NCBI GenBank assembly: GCA_030146155.1
Contig: JASLCF010000010.1
Span: 1 to 8,342, forward strand
Direction: 5' to 3'
Length of the DNA stretch: 8,342 nt
Source: Savagea sp.
GTDB taxonomy: Bacteria > Bacillota > Bacilli > Bacillales_A > Planococcaceae
Positions 1 to 6,542 of this stretch are shown in pieces; the stretch's first letter is position 1; each line of letters opens with the position of its first letter. A model generated the notes under the pieces. That model was not told where the DNA came from, did no database searches, and saw nothing but the letters and a program-made list of their open reading frames with translations. Made by a program: the position numbers and the translations under genes.

Positions 1-366
1 CGCTTAATTCGTTCTTCCATGCTTGAAGTGTTAAATCAACAATATATTTCAACAGCGCGTTCAAAGGGAATTCGTGAATGGAAAGTCATTATTTTGCATG
101 CTTTACGTAATGCATTATTGCCAACGGTTACTTTCCTAGGTTTGCAACTTGGAGGATTACTCGGCGGAGCTGTTATTGTTGAACAAATCTTTGCGTGGCC
201 TGGTATTGGTCGATTGATTGTCGATGCAATTAACCAGCGAGATTACCCGGTTATTCAAGGGGGCGTTCTTTTTTTAGCATTAATTATGGTACTTGTGAAC
301 TTACTGGTAGATATTAGTTATTCCTTTATTGATCCACGTATTAAAGCAGGCAAAGGAGGCGAATAA
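1..366 (+). CDS. ABC peptide transporter permease, DppB/OppB family (3' part only)
   Basis: This is the C-terminal 121 residues of an inner-membrane permease of the dipeptide/oligopeptide/nickel ABC importer family (BPD_transp_1 fold). The frame is open from base 1, so the gene begins outside the window; the ATG at 19 is internal, because the preceding codons already read the family-typical RLIRSS leading into MLEVLNQQYI. The EAA loop that docks on the ATPase is visible at about 43-120 (YISTARSKGIREWKVIILHA, then RNALLPT). Hydrophobic segments follow (about 121-180 and 265-315), with the typical VEQIFAWPGIGRL between them and the usual C-terminal DPRIK tail. It sits 1 base upstream of the second permease gene, with which it would form a heterodimeric channel. 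The transported substrate (peptide, nickel or other) cannot be read from this fragment; the peptidases downstream favour peptides. Confidence 0.93.
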   Translation, partial: RLIRSSMLEVLNQQYISTARSKGIREWKVIILHALRNALLPTVTFLGLQLGGLLGGAVIVEQIFAWPGIGRLIVDAINQRDYPVIQGGVLFLALIMVLVNLLVDISYSFIDPRIKAGKGGE

Positions 367-367
367 G

Positions 368-1249
368 ATGAGTGTCGAACAAAAGAAAAAGGGAAAAGGG
401 AAGCAAATCTTAACCTTTATTAAAAAGAATCCAACTGGAATTTTAGGGATGTTATTAGCTGCAACGAGTCTATTCGTCGCCATTTTTGCGAAGTGGATTA
501 GCCCGTTTGATTATTCAAAAGCGAACTTAAAAGATCGTTTACAACCTCCTTCTTGGATAGATTCGACAGGGGAGTCCGTCTATTTACTGGGTGCCGATCA
601 GGTAGGACGAGATTTATTGAGTCGTATTATTCACGGGGCACAGATTTCATTAAAAGTAGGTTTCTTCGGTGTTTTGATTGCACTAGTGATTGGTGTCATT
701 ATGGGGTTAGTGTCTGGTTATTTTGGTAAATGGTTAGACGACTTTATTATGCGAGTGGCTGATGTACAACTGGCATTTCCATTTATCTTATTAGCTATCG
801 TTATAATGAGTGTATTAGGTACGGGCATTTGGAAAATCATTTTAATTTTAGGGATTACGTATTGGGTCGGTTTTGCACGCTTAATTCGTGGACAAGTAAT
901 TTCCTTGAAGGAACAAGAGTATATTCAAGCGGCTCGTGCGATAGGTGGCACAGATTTTACCATCATTCGAAAACATATTTTACCGAATGTGATGTCATCC
1001 ATCTTAGTATTGGCGACGATGTACATCGCTGAATTTATCTTATTAGAAGCTTCTTTAACGTTCTTAGGACTTGGCGTCGATCCAACGATACCCTCATGGG
1101 GTGGTATGTTAGCAGACAGTCGAAATTACACGACGACTGCTTGGTGGACAGCAGTATTCCCAGGTGTTGCAATTATGATTACGGTATTAGGGTTTAATTT
1201 ATTAGGGGATTGGTTGCGTGACCGATTCGATCCAAACTTAAAATTATAG
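368..1249 (+). CDS. ABC peptide transporter permease, DppC/OppC family
   Basis: A complete 293-residue permease, the partner of the upstream DppB-like protein in an ABC importer for peptides or related solutes. The ATG at 368 is chosen because AAAGGAGG at 352-359 lies 8 bases before it; an in-frame ATG at 329 lies inside the upstream gene and has no such site. A lysine-rich cytoplasmic tail precedes the first membrane segment (about residues 23-41). The family signature LLGADQVGRDLLSR is at 73-86, followed by membrane segments at about 96-117 and 137-165. The EAA loop spans about 184-207 (EYIQAARAIGG, then HILPN). The C-terminal half carries the characteristic EASLTFLGLGVDP and WGGML stretches and ends GDWLRDRFDPNLK. 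Length is normal for the family. Its stop codon is part of the SD of the next gene, which argues for coupled translation. Substrate is inferred only from context. Confidence 0.95.
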   Translation: MSVEQKKKGKGKQILTFIKKNPTGILGMLLAATSLFVAIFAKWISPFDYSKANLKDRLQPPSWIDSTGESVYLLGADQVGRDLLSRIIHGAQISLKVGFFGVLIALVIGVIMGLVSGYFGKWLDDFIMRVADVQLAFPFILLAIVIMSVLGTGIWKIILILGITYWVGFARLIRGQVISLKEQEYIQAARAIGGTDFTIIRKHILPNVMSSILVLATMYIAEFILLEASLTFLGLGVDPTIPSWGGMLADSRNYTTTAWWTAVFPGVAIMITVLGFNLLGDWLRDRFDPNLKL

Positions 1250-1253
1250 GAGG
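1248..1253 (+). promoter_or_regulatory. SD of the M14-like gene overlapping the dppC-like stop codon
   Basis: AGGAGG begins at the second base of the TAG stop (1247-1249) of the permease gene and stands 6 bases before the ATG at 1260. A ribosome terminating on the permease is therefore placed on the peptidase SD, supporting translational coupling and fixing the peptidase start. Confidence 0.8.
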
Positions 1254-1259
1254 GGTATT

Positions 1260-4082
1260 ATGCAAGAGGAGCTTAAGCGTTTGTGGTCGACAGATGGCCT
1301 GTACGTTGATAAAAATGACGACGGAGTCATTGATGGTGTGTCGTTATTTGTACAATTGGATGAAGGTCCATTTCCACTGGGCTTACTTGATTTTTTTGCA
1401 GCAGTGGGGCAAGGGACGACAGCTCTTTCCTATCAATTTTTTGAAGAGGCAGGGCAACGTGTCACTCTCTGTTTTGAACAAGCAGATGAAGCAAAGATTT
1501 TCTTTGAACAGCAGCGCGTCTTGTTGAAGTATAAAGAACGCTCAGATATTGATTCTCTTTTATACGAGTTAATGGAAGGTCGTCAACATCGCCCAACTCA
1601 TTCACCTATTCCAATCGTAGAAAGTTTAAGTGATCTTTGGACGCCTTCAGGTTTTGGAGTTGTGGAAGAAGCTAGCCCTACGCGTCATTTGAGTTTAGGT
1701 ATGGATTGTCAGGCTAATGAATTGTCCCATGAATTAGGGAAAGCATTATGCCACTTCATTGCACGTGCTGCTTTAAGTTGTACGAGCTTTGATTTCCCTG
1801 TCGCACAGGCACAAAATGCAACGGTACAAATGACGTTTGAAACAGGAGATGTAGATGAAGTTAGTTTGCAGGCTACAAATCAACTGTGTGTGAAAGGGAA
1901 TCATGCAAAAATCATGCATGAATTGAGTACTGCAGAATGTGTTCAACTCGGTGGACAATTCGGCCTATGGGAACGAGCATGTGAAAGCGTTCGAGAGGCT
2001 CCTCTTCTTCAGTCCTATGAATGGCATGGAGAAAGTGAAGTAGTAAGGGTTGAAGAGATATTAGCAACTTTACCCCCTACACTTCAGCAGGTAGAAGTAT
2101 TTATTTCGAGGCCATTTGCTTTCCGTCAAGAATTAAAGAAAAGATGGCAACACCGGTTTCATTCAGCAGAAATTTTAGTGCGCGCAGCTTTTAAACCTGG
2201 CTTTCACTGGTTGGAGGAAGAAGTTGTGCCTCTGCTTCGCCAAGCTGAATTCGATACATTAGAAATTGCTTGTCAAACTGAACAAAATCAAGGGTTAGAG
2301 CTACCTATTCGGTGGATTCAAGAGATGTACCCGATAGACTTATTGCTTGCTCGAGAACTAAATATAGCGAAAGAAGCGGTTGAATTTTCATTACAGCCGC
2401 AGCAACAAGAGACCTATGTCGTCTATGGACGTCATGGGCAACAGCGAACAAAAATAGCTTCGCTAGATGTACCTGTATGTGCATTACCTTATGTGGATGG
2501 TGTACAGTCTGCTTACCCGACAACCACGGCTATCCGCTATGTCGATCATCAGGGGCATCTTGAAGAAGTGCAATTGCCAACCGACCGTGCAGCTTTTTAT
2601 CAATTTTATCAAACGCGTGTCTTGCCGCAATTGCGTGCGCATGTGCAAAACTATGCACCTGGACAAGGACATACCCGTCCCTTTTTTGATCGCATTGAAG
2701 TGAATGCTTGGTTCCATGAAGAGGAAAGAAAATTACATCTCGATGAAGAGCGGATATCACCTTTAGAAGCTATTCATGAAGATTTGTATTTTAATACATT
2801 AGATTATTTTGCACATTGGGGAGAGGAAGTGGAAGGGAAGCCATTCCATGCGATTGGTGGGGTAGAACCTTTTATGCATGTGACGACTGATGAATCTCCA
2901 CATGCAACGATAGCGGTTTATGAGTGGCATGATGAGCCTCCCGTCAAGAGCCGTACTCTTCGTCTCTCTTTTGAAGAGCCCTATGAAGCGTTGGTTGAAA
3001 GAGGCAACAAAACCTACATCCTTCCGATGCAACAACAGTCCAAACATCCCGTCGTCCCTCACACTACACTGGATCACTACTTGCAACAGACAGAGCATCG
3101 AGTCATTGTAACCCATACTTCATACCGAGGCCTGGCTATTCCGACGATTGAATGCATGAGTGCAACGGGAGAAGCGTATGATTGTCCACTCAAGATGACA
3201 GCACGTAAAAAGACAATACTTATTGAAGCTGGACATCATGCCAATGAAGTATCGAGTACGCCTGCTGTAATTGAATTGATGAAAGGTCTCACTCCAGCCA
3301 TTTTACGTGAAGTGAATGTTGTCGTCATACCTTTGGCTAATCCAGATGGGTACCAATTGTTGTTGCGTCTCATGGATGAACATCCTGAATGGAAACACCA
3401 TGCGGCACGTTACAATGCAGTAGGACTTGAATATGCCTATGTGCGTTTTCAGCCTTCTGTTTTTGGAGAAGCAGATGTACTTCCAGAACTGATGCGTCGT
3501 TGGGCACCTGATATTGTTTTAGATAAACATGGCATTCCAAGTCATGAATGGACCCAACCTTTTGCTGGTTACAATAGTCCGCCTCGTTTTCCTGTATCTT
3601 ACTTTTTGCCAAGTGCTAAAATGTATGGGATTGGCAAGCGGGTCATTGAACAGCCGAATGCCCATGAAGCTAGTAATTTTGATACAGTGTTTACAGCTCT
3701 TTCTCGAGCTTATGCAAACACGGCAATCGACCGTGAAAATACCTATTGGAGAGAACGTTATCAAAAATACGGCAATGATTGGTTACCAGAAACATTTTTA
3801 ATTGAACGCGCATCTTCGATTAATTTTTATGAAATGGCAGTAAGTTCTAATACGCAAACCTACCAAGCGATTGCCAGATATCCAGATTGGGTGGCCGCAG
3901 ACCTCATTACAGAGGCAGCGGATGAGATAGTCTATGAGAATGTGTTAGCCAGTTGTGTCAATGCACAATTAACTTTCTCAGAAACAATAATAGAATTACT
4001 GTCAAAATCTGACCCAGGTGCGTATGATAGTGAATATGAAAGAGAAAGACCAATTGTATTAATGATGACAGAGGAGGAATAA
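1260..4082 (+). CDS. Large cytoplasmic M14-like zinc metallopeptidase with duplicated N-terminal region
   Basis: A 940-residue protein, two to three times the length of a bare M14 carboxypeptidase domain. There is no signal peptide, so it should act in the cytoplasm. The catalytic part is C-terminal: a zinc-site HxxE (H660-A-N-E663) after a hydrophobic strand, NPDGY at 694-698, and D755-K-H757-G providing the second zinc histidine. E849 and E858 are candidates for the general base. The usual DLNRNF substrate-carboxylate motif is replaced by GLEYAYVRF at 722-730. Residues 17-25 (DKNDDGVID) resemble an EF-hand/dockerin-type calcium loop. Residues about 5-61 and 123-182 look like divergent copies of one unit (LWS/T, then G, then a hydrophobic/Phe-rich block). 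The middle part (about 395-640) carries SPLEAIHEDLYFNTLDYF, of unknown role. Position between peptide permeases and pyroglutamyl peptidase suggests processing of imported peptides. M14 membership is fairly secure; carboxypeptidase activity is not. Confidence 0.82.
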   Translation: MQEELKRLWSTDGLYVDKNDDGVIDGVSLFVQLDEGPFPLGLLDFFAAVGQGTTALSYQFFEEAGQRVTLCFEQADEAKIFFEQQRVLLKYKERSDIDSLLYELMEGRQHRPTHSPIPIVESLSDLWTPSGFGVVEEASPTRHLSLGMDCQANELSHELGKALCHFIARAALSCTSFDFPVAQAQNATVQMTFETGDVDEVSLQATNQLCVKGNHAKIMHELSTAECVQLGGQFGLWERACESVREAPLLQSYEWHGESEVVRVEEILATLPPTLQQVEVFISRPFAFRQELKKRWQHRFHSAEILVRAAFKPGFHWLEEEVVPLLRQAEFDTLEIACQTEQNQGLELPIRWIQEMYPIDLLLARELNIAKEAVEFSLQPQQQETYVVYGRHGQQRTKIASLDVPVCALPYVDGVQSAYPTTTAIRYVDHQGHLEEVQLPTDRAAFYQFYQTRVLPQLRAHVQNYAPGQGHTRPFFDRIEVNAWFHEEERKLHLDEERISPLEAIHEDLYFNTLDYFAHWGEEVEGKPFHAIGGVEPFMHVTTDESPHATIAVYEWHDEPPVKSRTLRLSFEEPYEALVERGNKTYILPMQQQSKHPVVPHTTLDHYLQQTEHRVIVTHTSYRGLAIPTIECMSATGEAYDCPLKMTARKKTILIEAGHHANEVSSTPAVIELMKGLTPAILREVNVVVIPLANPDGYQLLLRLMDEHPEWKHHAARYNAVGLEYAYVRFQPSVFGEADVLPELMRRWAPDIVLDKHGIPSHEWTQPFAGYNSPPRFPVSYFLPSAKMYGIGKRVIEQPNAHEASNFDTVFTALSRAYANTAIDRENTYWRERYQKYGNDWLPETFLIERASSINFYEMAVSSNTQTYQAIARYPDWVAADLITEAADEIVYENVLASCVNAQLTFSETIIELLSKSDPGAYDSEYERERPIVLMMTEEE

Positions 4083-4084
4083 AA

Positions 4085-4681
4085 ATGAAATGTTTATTAA
4101 CCGGGTTCGTGCCCTTTTTGAATCATCCGATTAACCCAACTGAACAAATCGTACGTCAATTACAAGGACAAACAATCAATGGTTATCTGATTGAAACAGC
4201 AGTACTTCCAGTAGACTTTAACGGTTCAGCACAACAATTAGTAGAGGAAATCGATCGTGTCGATCCAGATGTTGTGATCATGTTAGGATTAGCAGCAGGA
4301 CGTTCGAAAGTAACACCTGAACGTATTGCGATTAATGTGAAAGACGGTGCAAAAGACAATGCAGGCTATGCACCTGTCGATGAAGAAATTGTACCTGGCG
4401 GGGCAGATGGACTATTTACCACACTTCCTATTCGTCGCATGGTAGAGTCCTTGAACGCTAATTACTTACCTGCAAAAATTTCAAATTCTGCGGGTACTTA
4501 TTTATGCAATAATATGATGTATGTTGCACTTCATGAGGCAAGTCAACGAAACATTCAATATCGTGCAGGCTTTATTCATCTGCCAGCCTCTCATGAATTA
4601 GCGATTGAAAACCCAAGCTTGCCAAGTTGGTCACTCAAAGACTTAACGGATGCTGTCGTAAAATGTATTGAAGCATTATAA
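4085..4681 (+). CDS. pcp: Pyroglutamyl peptidase I (pyrrolidone-carboxylate peptidase, family C15)
   Basis: A cytoplasmic cysteine peptidase of 198 residues that removes an N-terminal pyroglutamate from peptides. The family N-terminus GFVPFLNHPINPT is at residues 7-19. The complete catalytic triad is recognisable: E79 in GLAAGRSKVTPERIAINV, C141 in SNSAGTYLCN, and H165 in FIHLPA. It is somewhat shorter than the usual ~215 residues, the difference being at the C-terminus after the catalytic His, so it should be active. AGGAGG at 4072-4077 lies 7 bases before the ATG, and only 2 bases separate it from the stop of the metallopeptidase gene. As last gene of the operon it would unblock imported pGlu-peptides that ordinary aminopeptidases cannot open. 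A bidirectional terminator follows about 56 bases downstream. Confidence 0.96.
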   Translation: MKCLLTGFVPFLNHPINPTEQIVRQLQGQTINGYLIETAVLPVDFNGSAQQLVEEIDRVDPDVVIMLGLAAGRSKVTPERIAINVKDGAKDNAGYAPVDEEIVPGGADGLFTTLPIRRMVESLNANYLPAKISNSAGTYLCNNMMYVALHEASQRNIQYRAGFIHLPASHELAIENPSLPSWSLKDLTDAVVKCIEAL

Positions 4682-4737
4682 GGTAAAAGGAAGTTACTAT
4701 CATTCGCATAGTGTGACGGAGATTCCTTGCAAAATGA

Positions 4738-4785
4738 AAAACACCGATGGTTGAACTCGTTAGAGAGCTCAACTTTCGGTGTTTT
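4738..4785. terminator. Bidirectional intrinsic terminator between pcp and the alcohol dehydrogenase gene
   Basis: AAAACACCGA (4738-4747) pairs perfectly with TCGGTGTTTT (4776-4785). After a 2x2 internal loop the stem continues with GTTGA (4750-4754) against TCAAC (4769-4773), one A/C mismatch, then CTC/GAG, closing a 6-base loop at 4759-4764. The outer A/T arms give a T run at the 3' side in both directions (TTTT on plus; TTTTCATTTT on minus), so it can end both convergent units. The minus-strand stop codon (4769-4771) lies within the stem. Confidence 0.85.
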
Positions 4786-5974
4786 GAATATGATGAAATA
4801 AAGCAGTCATTTCTTTTTTTCCCCAAATGACGGGAACAGGATAAAGCGGATTCGCTTCTTTTAATGCTCGTCTTGTCAGTTCAGGAATATCCTGACTTTG
4901 AATGCCAGTGAGTTGTGTTGGAATCTGCATCTTTTCATTCATCGCTTCAATTTGTTGAATCAATCGTTCTGTTTTTTCAGCATCACTGCCTGTTGCTTCA
5001 GGATACACTGCTGTATAAAGTGTAGCCATTCTTTTTTCGATTTTCTGTCCATACATGCGTAATACAGTCGGCAAAATCACGGCATTAGCTAACCCATGTG
5101 GCGTGCCGTAAAACCCACTAAGTTGGTGACTTGCAGCGTGTACATAGCCGACATAAGCACGAGTAAAGGCCAGTCCTGCAATATAAGAAGCCCACTGCAT
5201 GGCTTGTCTGCCTTCGATATGTGTTGGGTTTTCGTAGACAATTGGCAACCACTTTAAAATGAGTTGCACAGCCTCTATACTCCATTCTTCTGTTTCTTGC
5301 GTATTGCTTTTCCCAAGATAAGCTTCAATCGCATGCGTTAAGGCATCCATGCCCGTTGTCGCTGTTAAATGTGCGGGTAGCCCAAGTGTTAAACGAGGGT
5401 CAAGCACGGCAAGTACAGGGATGAGTTTGGGGTCATTCAACGCATACTTCTCTTGAGATTCTGGATTAGAAATTACAGCAGCTAAAGTGCCCTCACTCCC
5501 CGTTCCAGCAGTTGTTGGGACGGCGATGAGTGGGGGAATCGGTCTCTTCACTTTTAATTCGCCTTTCATTTCAGGAATGGTTCGGTTAGGATTCGCGACG
5601 CGAGCCCCAACTGCCTTGGCACAATCGATCGGCGAACCTCCGCCAATCGCAATCAAACAATCACAACGATGTTCACGATATAATTTTGCAGCTTCTTCCA
5701 CTTGAATAATCGGTGGGTTTGGCACCGTTTTTGCATAAATGACTGGATAAATTTGAAAATCTTCCATCGTCACGAGCCAGTCGTCGAGTAAATGATGATG
5801 GAGTATTCCTTCATCTGTAATAATGAGAGGACGTGAAAAGCCTCTTTGTTCAATCCATGTAGGTAGTTGAAATAAGGCATGCTCTCCTTGAATGACTTCG
5901 GGTAGTCGCCAGGCGATAAAGGGAGAAACTTTTCGGTAGCCGAATTGAACCGTTCTTGCGTATAATGAAAACAT
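4769..5974 (-). CDS. Iron-containing alcohol dehydrogenase (group III)
   Basis: A 401-residue NAD(P)-dependent dehydrogenase of the Fe-ADH family, soluble and cytoplasmic. The nucleotide-binding signature IGGGSPIDCAK is at residues 110-120 and VPTTAGTGSE at 152-161. All four metal ligands are present: D210 and H214 in GMDALTHAIEAY, H279 in GYVHAASH and H293 in TPHGLANAVILP. The N-terminus (LYARTVQFGYRKVSPFIAWRLPEVIQG) belongs to a recognisable subgroup whose substrate I cannot name; a primary alcohol/aldehyde is likely. The ATG at 5974 is supported by an AGGAGG (reverse complement at 5982-5987) 7 bases upstream. It appears monocistronic, convergent with pcp and divergent from the acetyltransferase gene. 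Its last codons and TGA stop lie in the shared terminator hairpin. Confidence 0.95.
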   Translation of the reverse strand: MFSLYARTVQFGYRKVSPFIAWRLPEVIQGEHALFQLPTWIEQRGFSRPLIITDEGILHHHLLDDWLVTMEDFQIYPVIYAKTVPNPPIIQVEEAAKLYREHRCDCLIAIGGGSPIDCAKAVGARVANPNRTIPEMKGELKVKRPIPPLIAVPTTAGTGSEGTLAAVISNPESQEKYALNDPKLIPVLAVLDPRLTLGLPAHLTATTGMDALTHAIEAYLGKSNTQETEEWSIEAVQLILKWLPIVYENPTHIEGRQAMQWASYIAGLAFTRAYVGYVHAASHQLSGFYGTPHGLANAVILPTVLRMYGQKIEKRMATLYTAVYPEATGSDAEKTERLIQQIEAMNEKMQIPTQLTGIQSQDIPELTRRALKEANPLYPVPVIWGKKEMTALFHHIQNTES

Positions 5975-6033
5975 ACAAACGCCTCCTCTATATAATCTAT
6001 TTTATCATAAGGAGTGCAAGAGGAGGAAAATTC
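5975..6033. promoter_or_regulatory. Divergent promoter region between the alcohol dehydrogenase and ElaA-type genes
   Basis: The 59 bases between the two divergent starts are AT-rich and contain both ribosome binding sites. On the plus strand TATAAT at 5991-5996 is a possible -10 for the acetyltransferase, but no convincing -35 lies 17 bases before it. On the minus strand, TTGCAC (reverse complement at 6014-6019) is a possible -35 with ATTATA 17 bases further. The two would overlap, so mutual interference is possible. Exact elements are uncertain. Confidence 0.4.
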
Positions 6034-6468
6034 GTGTTACAATTCAAAACATTTGATCAATTAACGACTCAAGAATGCTACGCTATTTTAAAATTACGTG
6101 TAGACGTCTTTGTAGTAGAACAACAGTGTGCGTATCCAGAAGTAGATGGTGTCGATTTACAGGCGATGCATATTTTTCTAAAAGAAGGCGAAGATATAGT
6201 GGCCTATGCACGCACCTATATCCAAGAAGATGCCTTTCAAATTGGGCGAGTCGTCGTTGCGAAAGAGGCGAGAGGCCGAGGATTAGCGCAACAGGTAGTG
6301 GCTGCTGCGGTTCAATATGGTTCCCTTGAACACCCTAGAAGAAAACAATGCTTGCAAGCCCAGGTTTACTTACAAGATTTCTATGCTTCGTTTGGATTTC
6401 AAGCAACGAGCGAACCTTATGACGAGGATGGCATTCCACATATTGATATGGAAAAAACGAAAGACTGA
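6034..6468 (+). CDS. GNAT acetyltransferase, ElaA family (GTG start)
   Basis: A 144-residue acetyl-CoA-dependent N-acetyltransferase of the ElaA family; the physiological substrate of the family is not established. The ElaA hallmark LRVDVFVVEQQCAYPEVDGVD occurs at residues 21-41, and the acetyl-CoA pyrophosphate-binding loop ARGRGLA at 79-85 follows the strand IGRVVVA. The C-terminus carries FYASFGFQATSEPYDEDGIPH, also typical. The GTG at 6034 is chosen because AGGAGG (6021-6026) precedes it by 7 bases. A longer reading from 5956 would add a basic/hydrophobic N-terminus encoded by the divergent promoter and the 5' end of the opposite gene, and is rejected. It appears to be a single-gene unit, ending in a weak hairpin that overlaps the next promoter. 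Confidence 0.92.
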   Translation: MLQFKTFDQLTTQECYAILKLRVDVFVVEQQCAYPEVDGVDLQAMHIFLKEGEDIVAYARTYIQEDAFQIGRVVVAKEARGRGLAQQVVAAAVQYGSLEHPRRKQCLQAQVYLQDFYASFGFQATSEPYDEDGIPHIDMEKTKD

Positions 6469-6495
6469 GAGAGAACTTGCCTCTCTCTTCTTTAT
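6467..6495 (+). terminator. Weak intrinsic terminator after the ElaA-type gene
   Basis: GAGAGAG (6467-6473) pairs with CTCTCTC (6481-6487) around a 7-base loop, followed by the T-rich TTCTTTATTT. The stem begins inside the TGA stop codon. It is short (7 bp), so termination may be partial. The -35 of the next promoter lies in its loop and descending arm. Confidence 0.5.
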
Positions 6496-6505
6496 TTGAT
6501 ATAAT
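6477..6505 (+). promoter_or_regulatory. Sigma-A promoter of the FMN reductase/dioxygenase operon
   Basis: TTGCCT (6477-6482) and a perfect TATAAT (6500-6505) are separated by 17 bases. TG at 6497-6498 adds an extended -10 (TGATATAAT). The start of transcription would fall about 6511-6514, inside the palindrome described next. Confidence 0.8.
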
Positions 6506-6525
6506 TATCTTGAATTCAAGATAAT
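6504..6525. promoter_or_regulatory. Perfect 22-bp palindrome, MhqR-type operator
   Basis: ATTATCTTGAA (6504-6514) is followed with no spacer by its exact reverse complement (6515-6525). It overlaps the last bases of the -10 and the predicted transcription start, the classic position for a repressor. The core ATCTTGAATTCAAGAT matches the operator published for the B. subtilis MarR-family repressor MhqR (as recalled: ATCTcgaAtTCgAGAT) at every strongly conserved base. MhqR controls quinone-responsive reductases and VOC dioxygenases in Bacillus, the same kinds of gene as those downstream here. The regulator gene itself is not in the window. Confidence 0.8.
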
Positions 6526-6542
6526 AGAAAGAAGGCTACGTA

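Noticed and set aside
329..367. Earlier ATG for the DppC-like permease
   Set aside because: It lies inside the upstream permease gene without an SD, whereas ATG 368 has AAAGGAGG at the right distance.
878..889. CGCTTAATTCGT repeated exactly at 1-12 and 878-889
   Set aside because: Both encode RLIR just before the EAA loop of homologous permeases; it reflects paralogy, not a mobile or regulatory repeat.
1982..1995. CcpA cre-like TGAAAGCGTTCG
   Set aside because: Only the left half and centre fit; the right half (CA end) fails and the site is deep inside the metallopeptidase coding sequence.
2799..3116. 105-codon minus-strand open frame inside the metallopeptidase gene
   Set aside because: It lies opposite clearly coding sequence, has no family-like features and no convincing SD; other long frames here (e.g. 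3519-3801, 2305-2760) are shadows for the same reason.
4693..4717. Small hairpin ACTAT/ATAGT just after pcp
   Set aside because: A 5-bp AT-rich stem with no T tract; the strong hairpin at 4738-4785 is the better terminator.
5956..6033. N-terminal extension of the ElaA-type protein with a hydrophobic segment
   Set aside because: The GTG at 6034 has a perfect AGGAGG 7 bases upstream and begins exactly where the family begins; the extension is encoded by the opposite gene's start and promoter.
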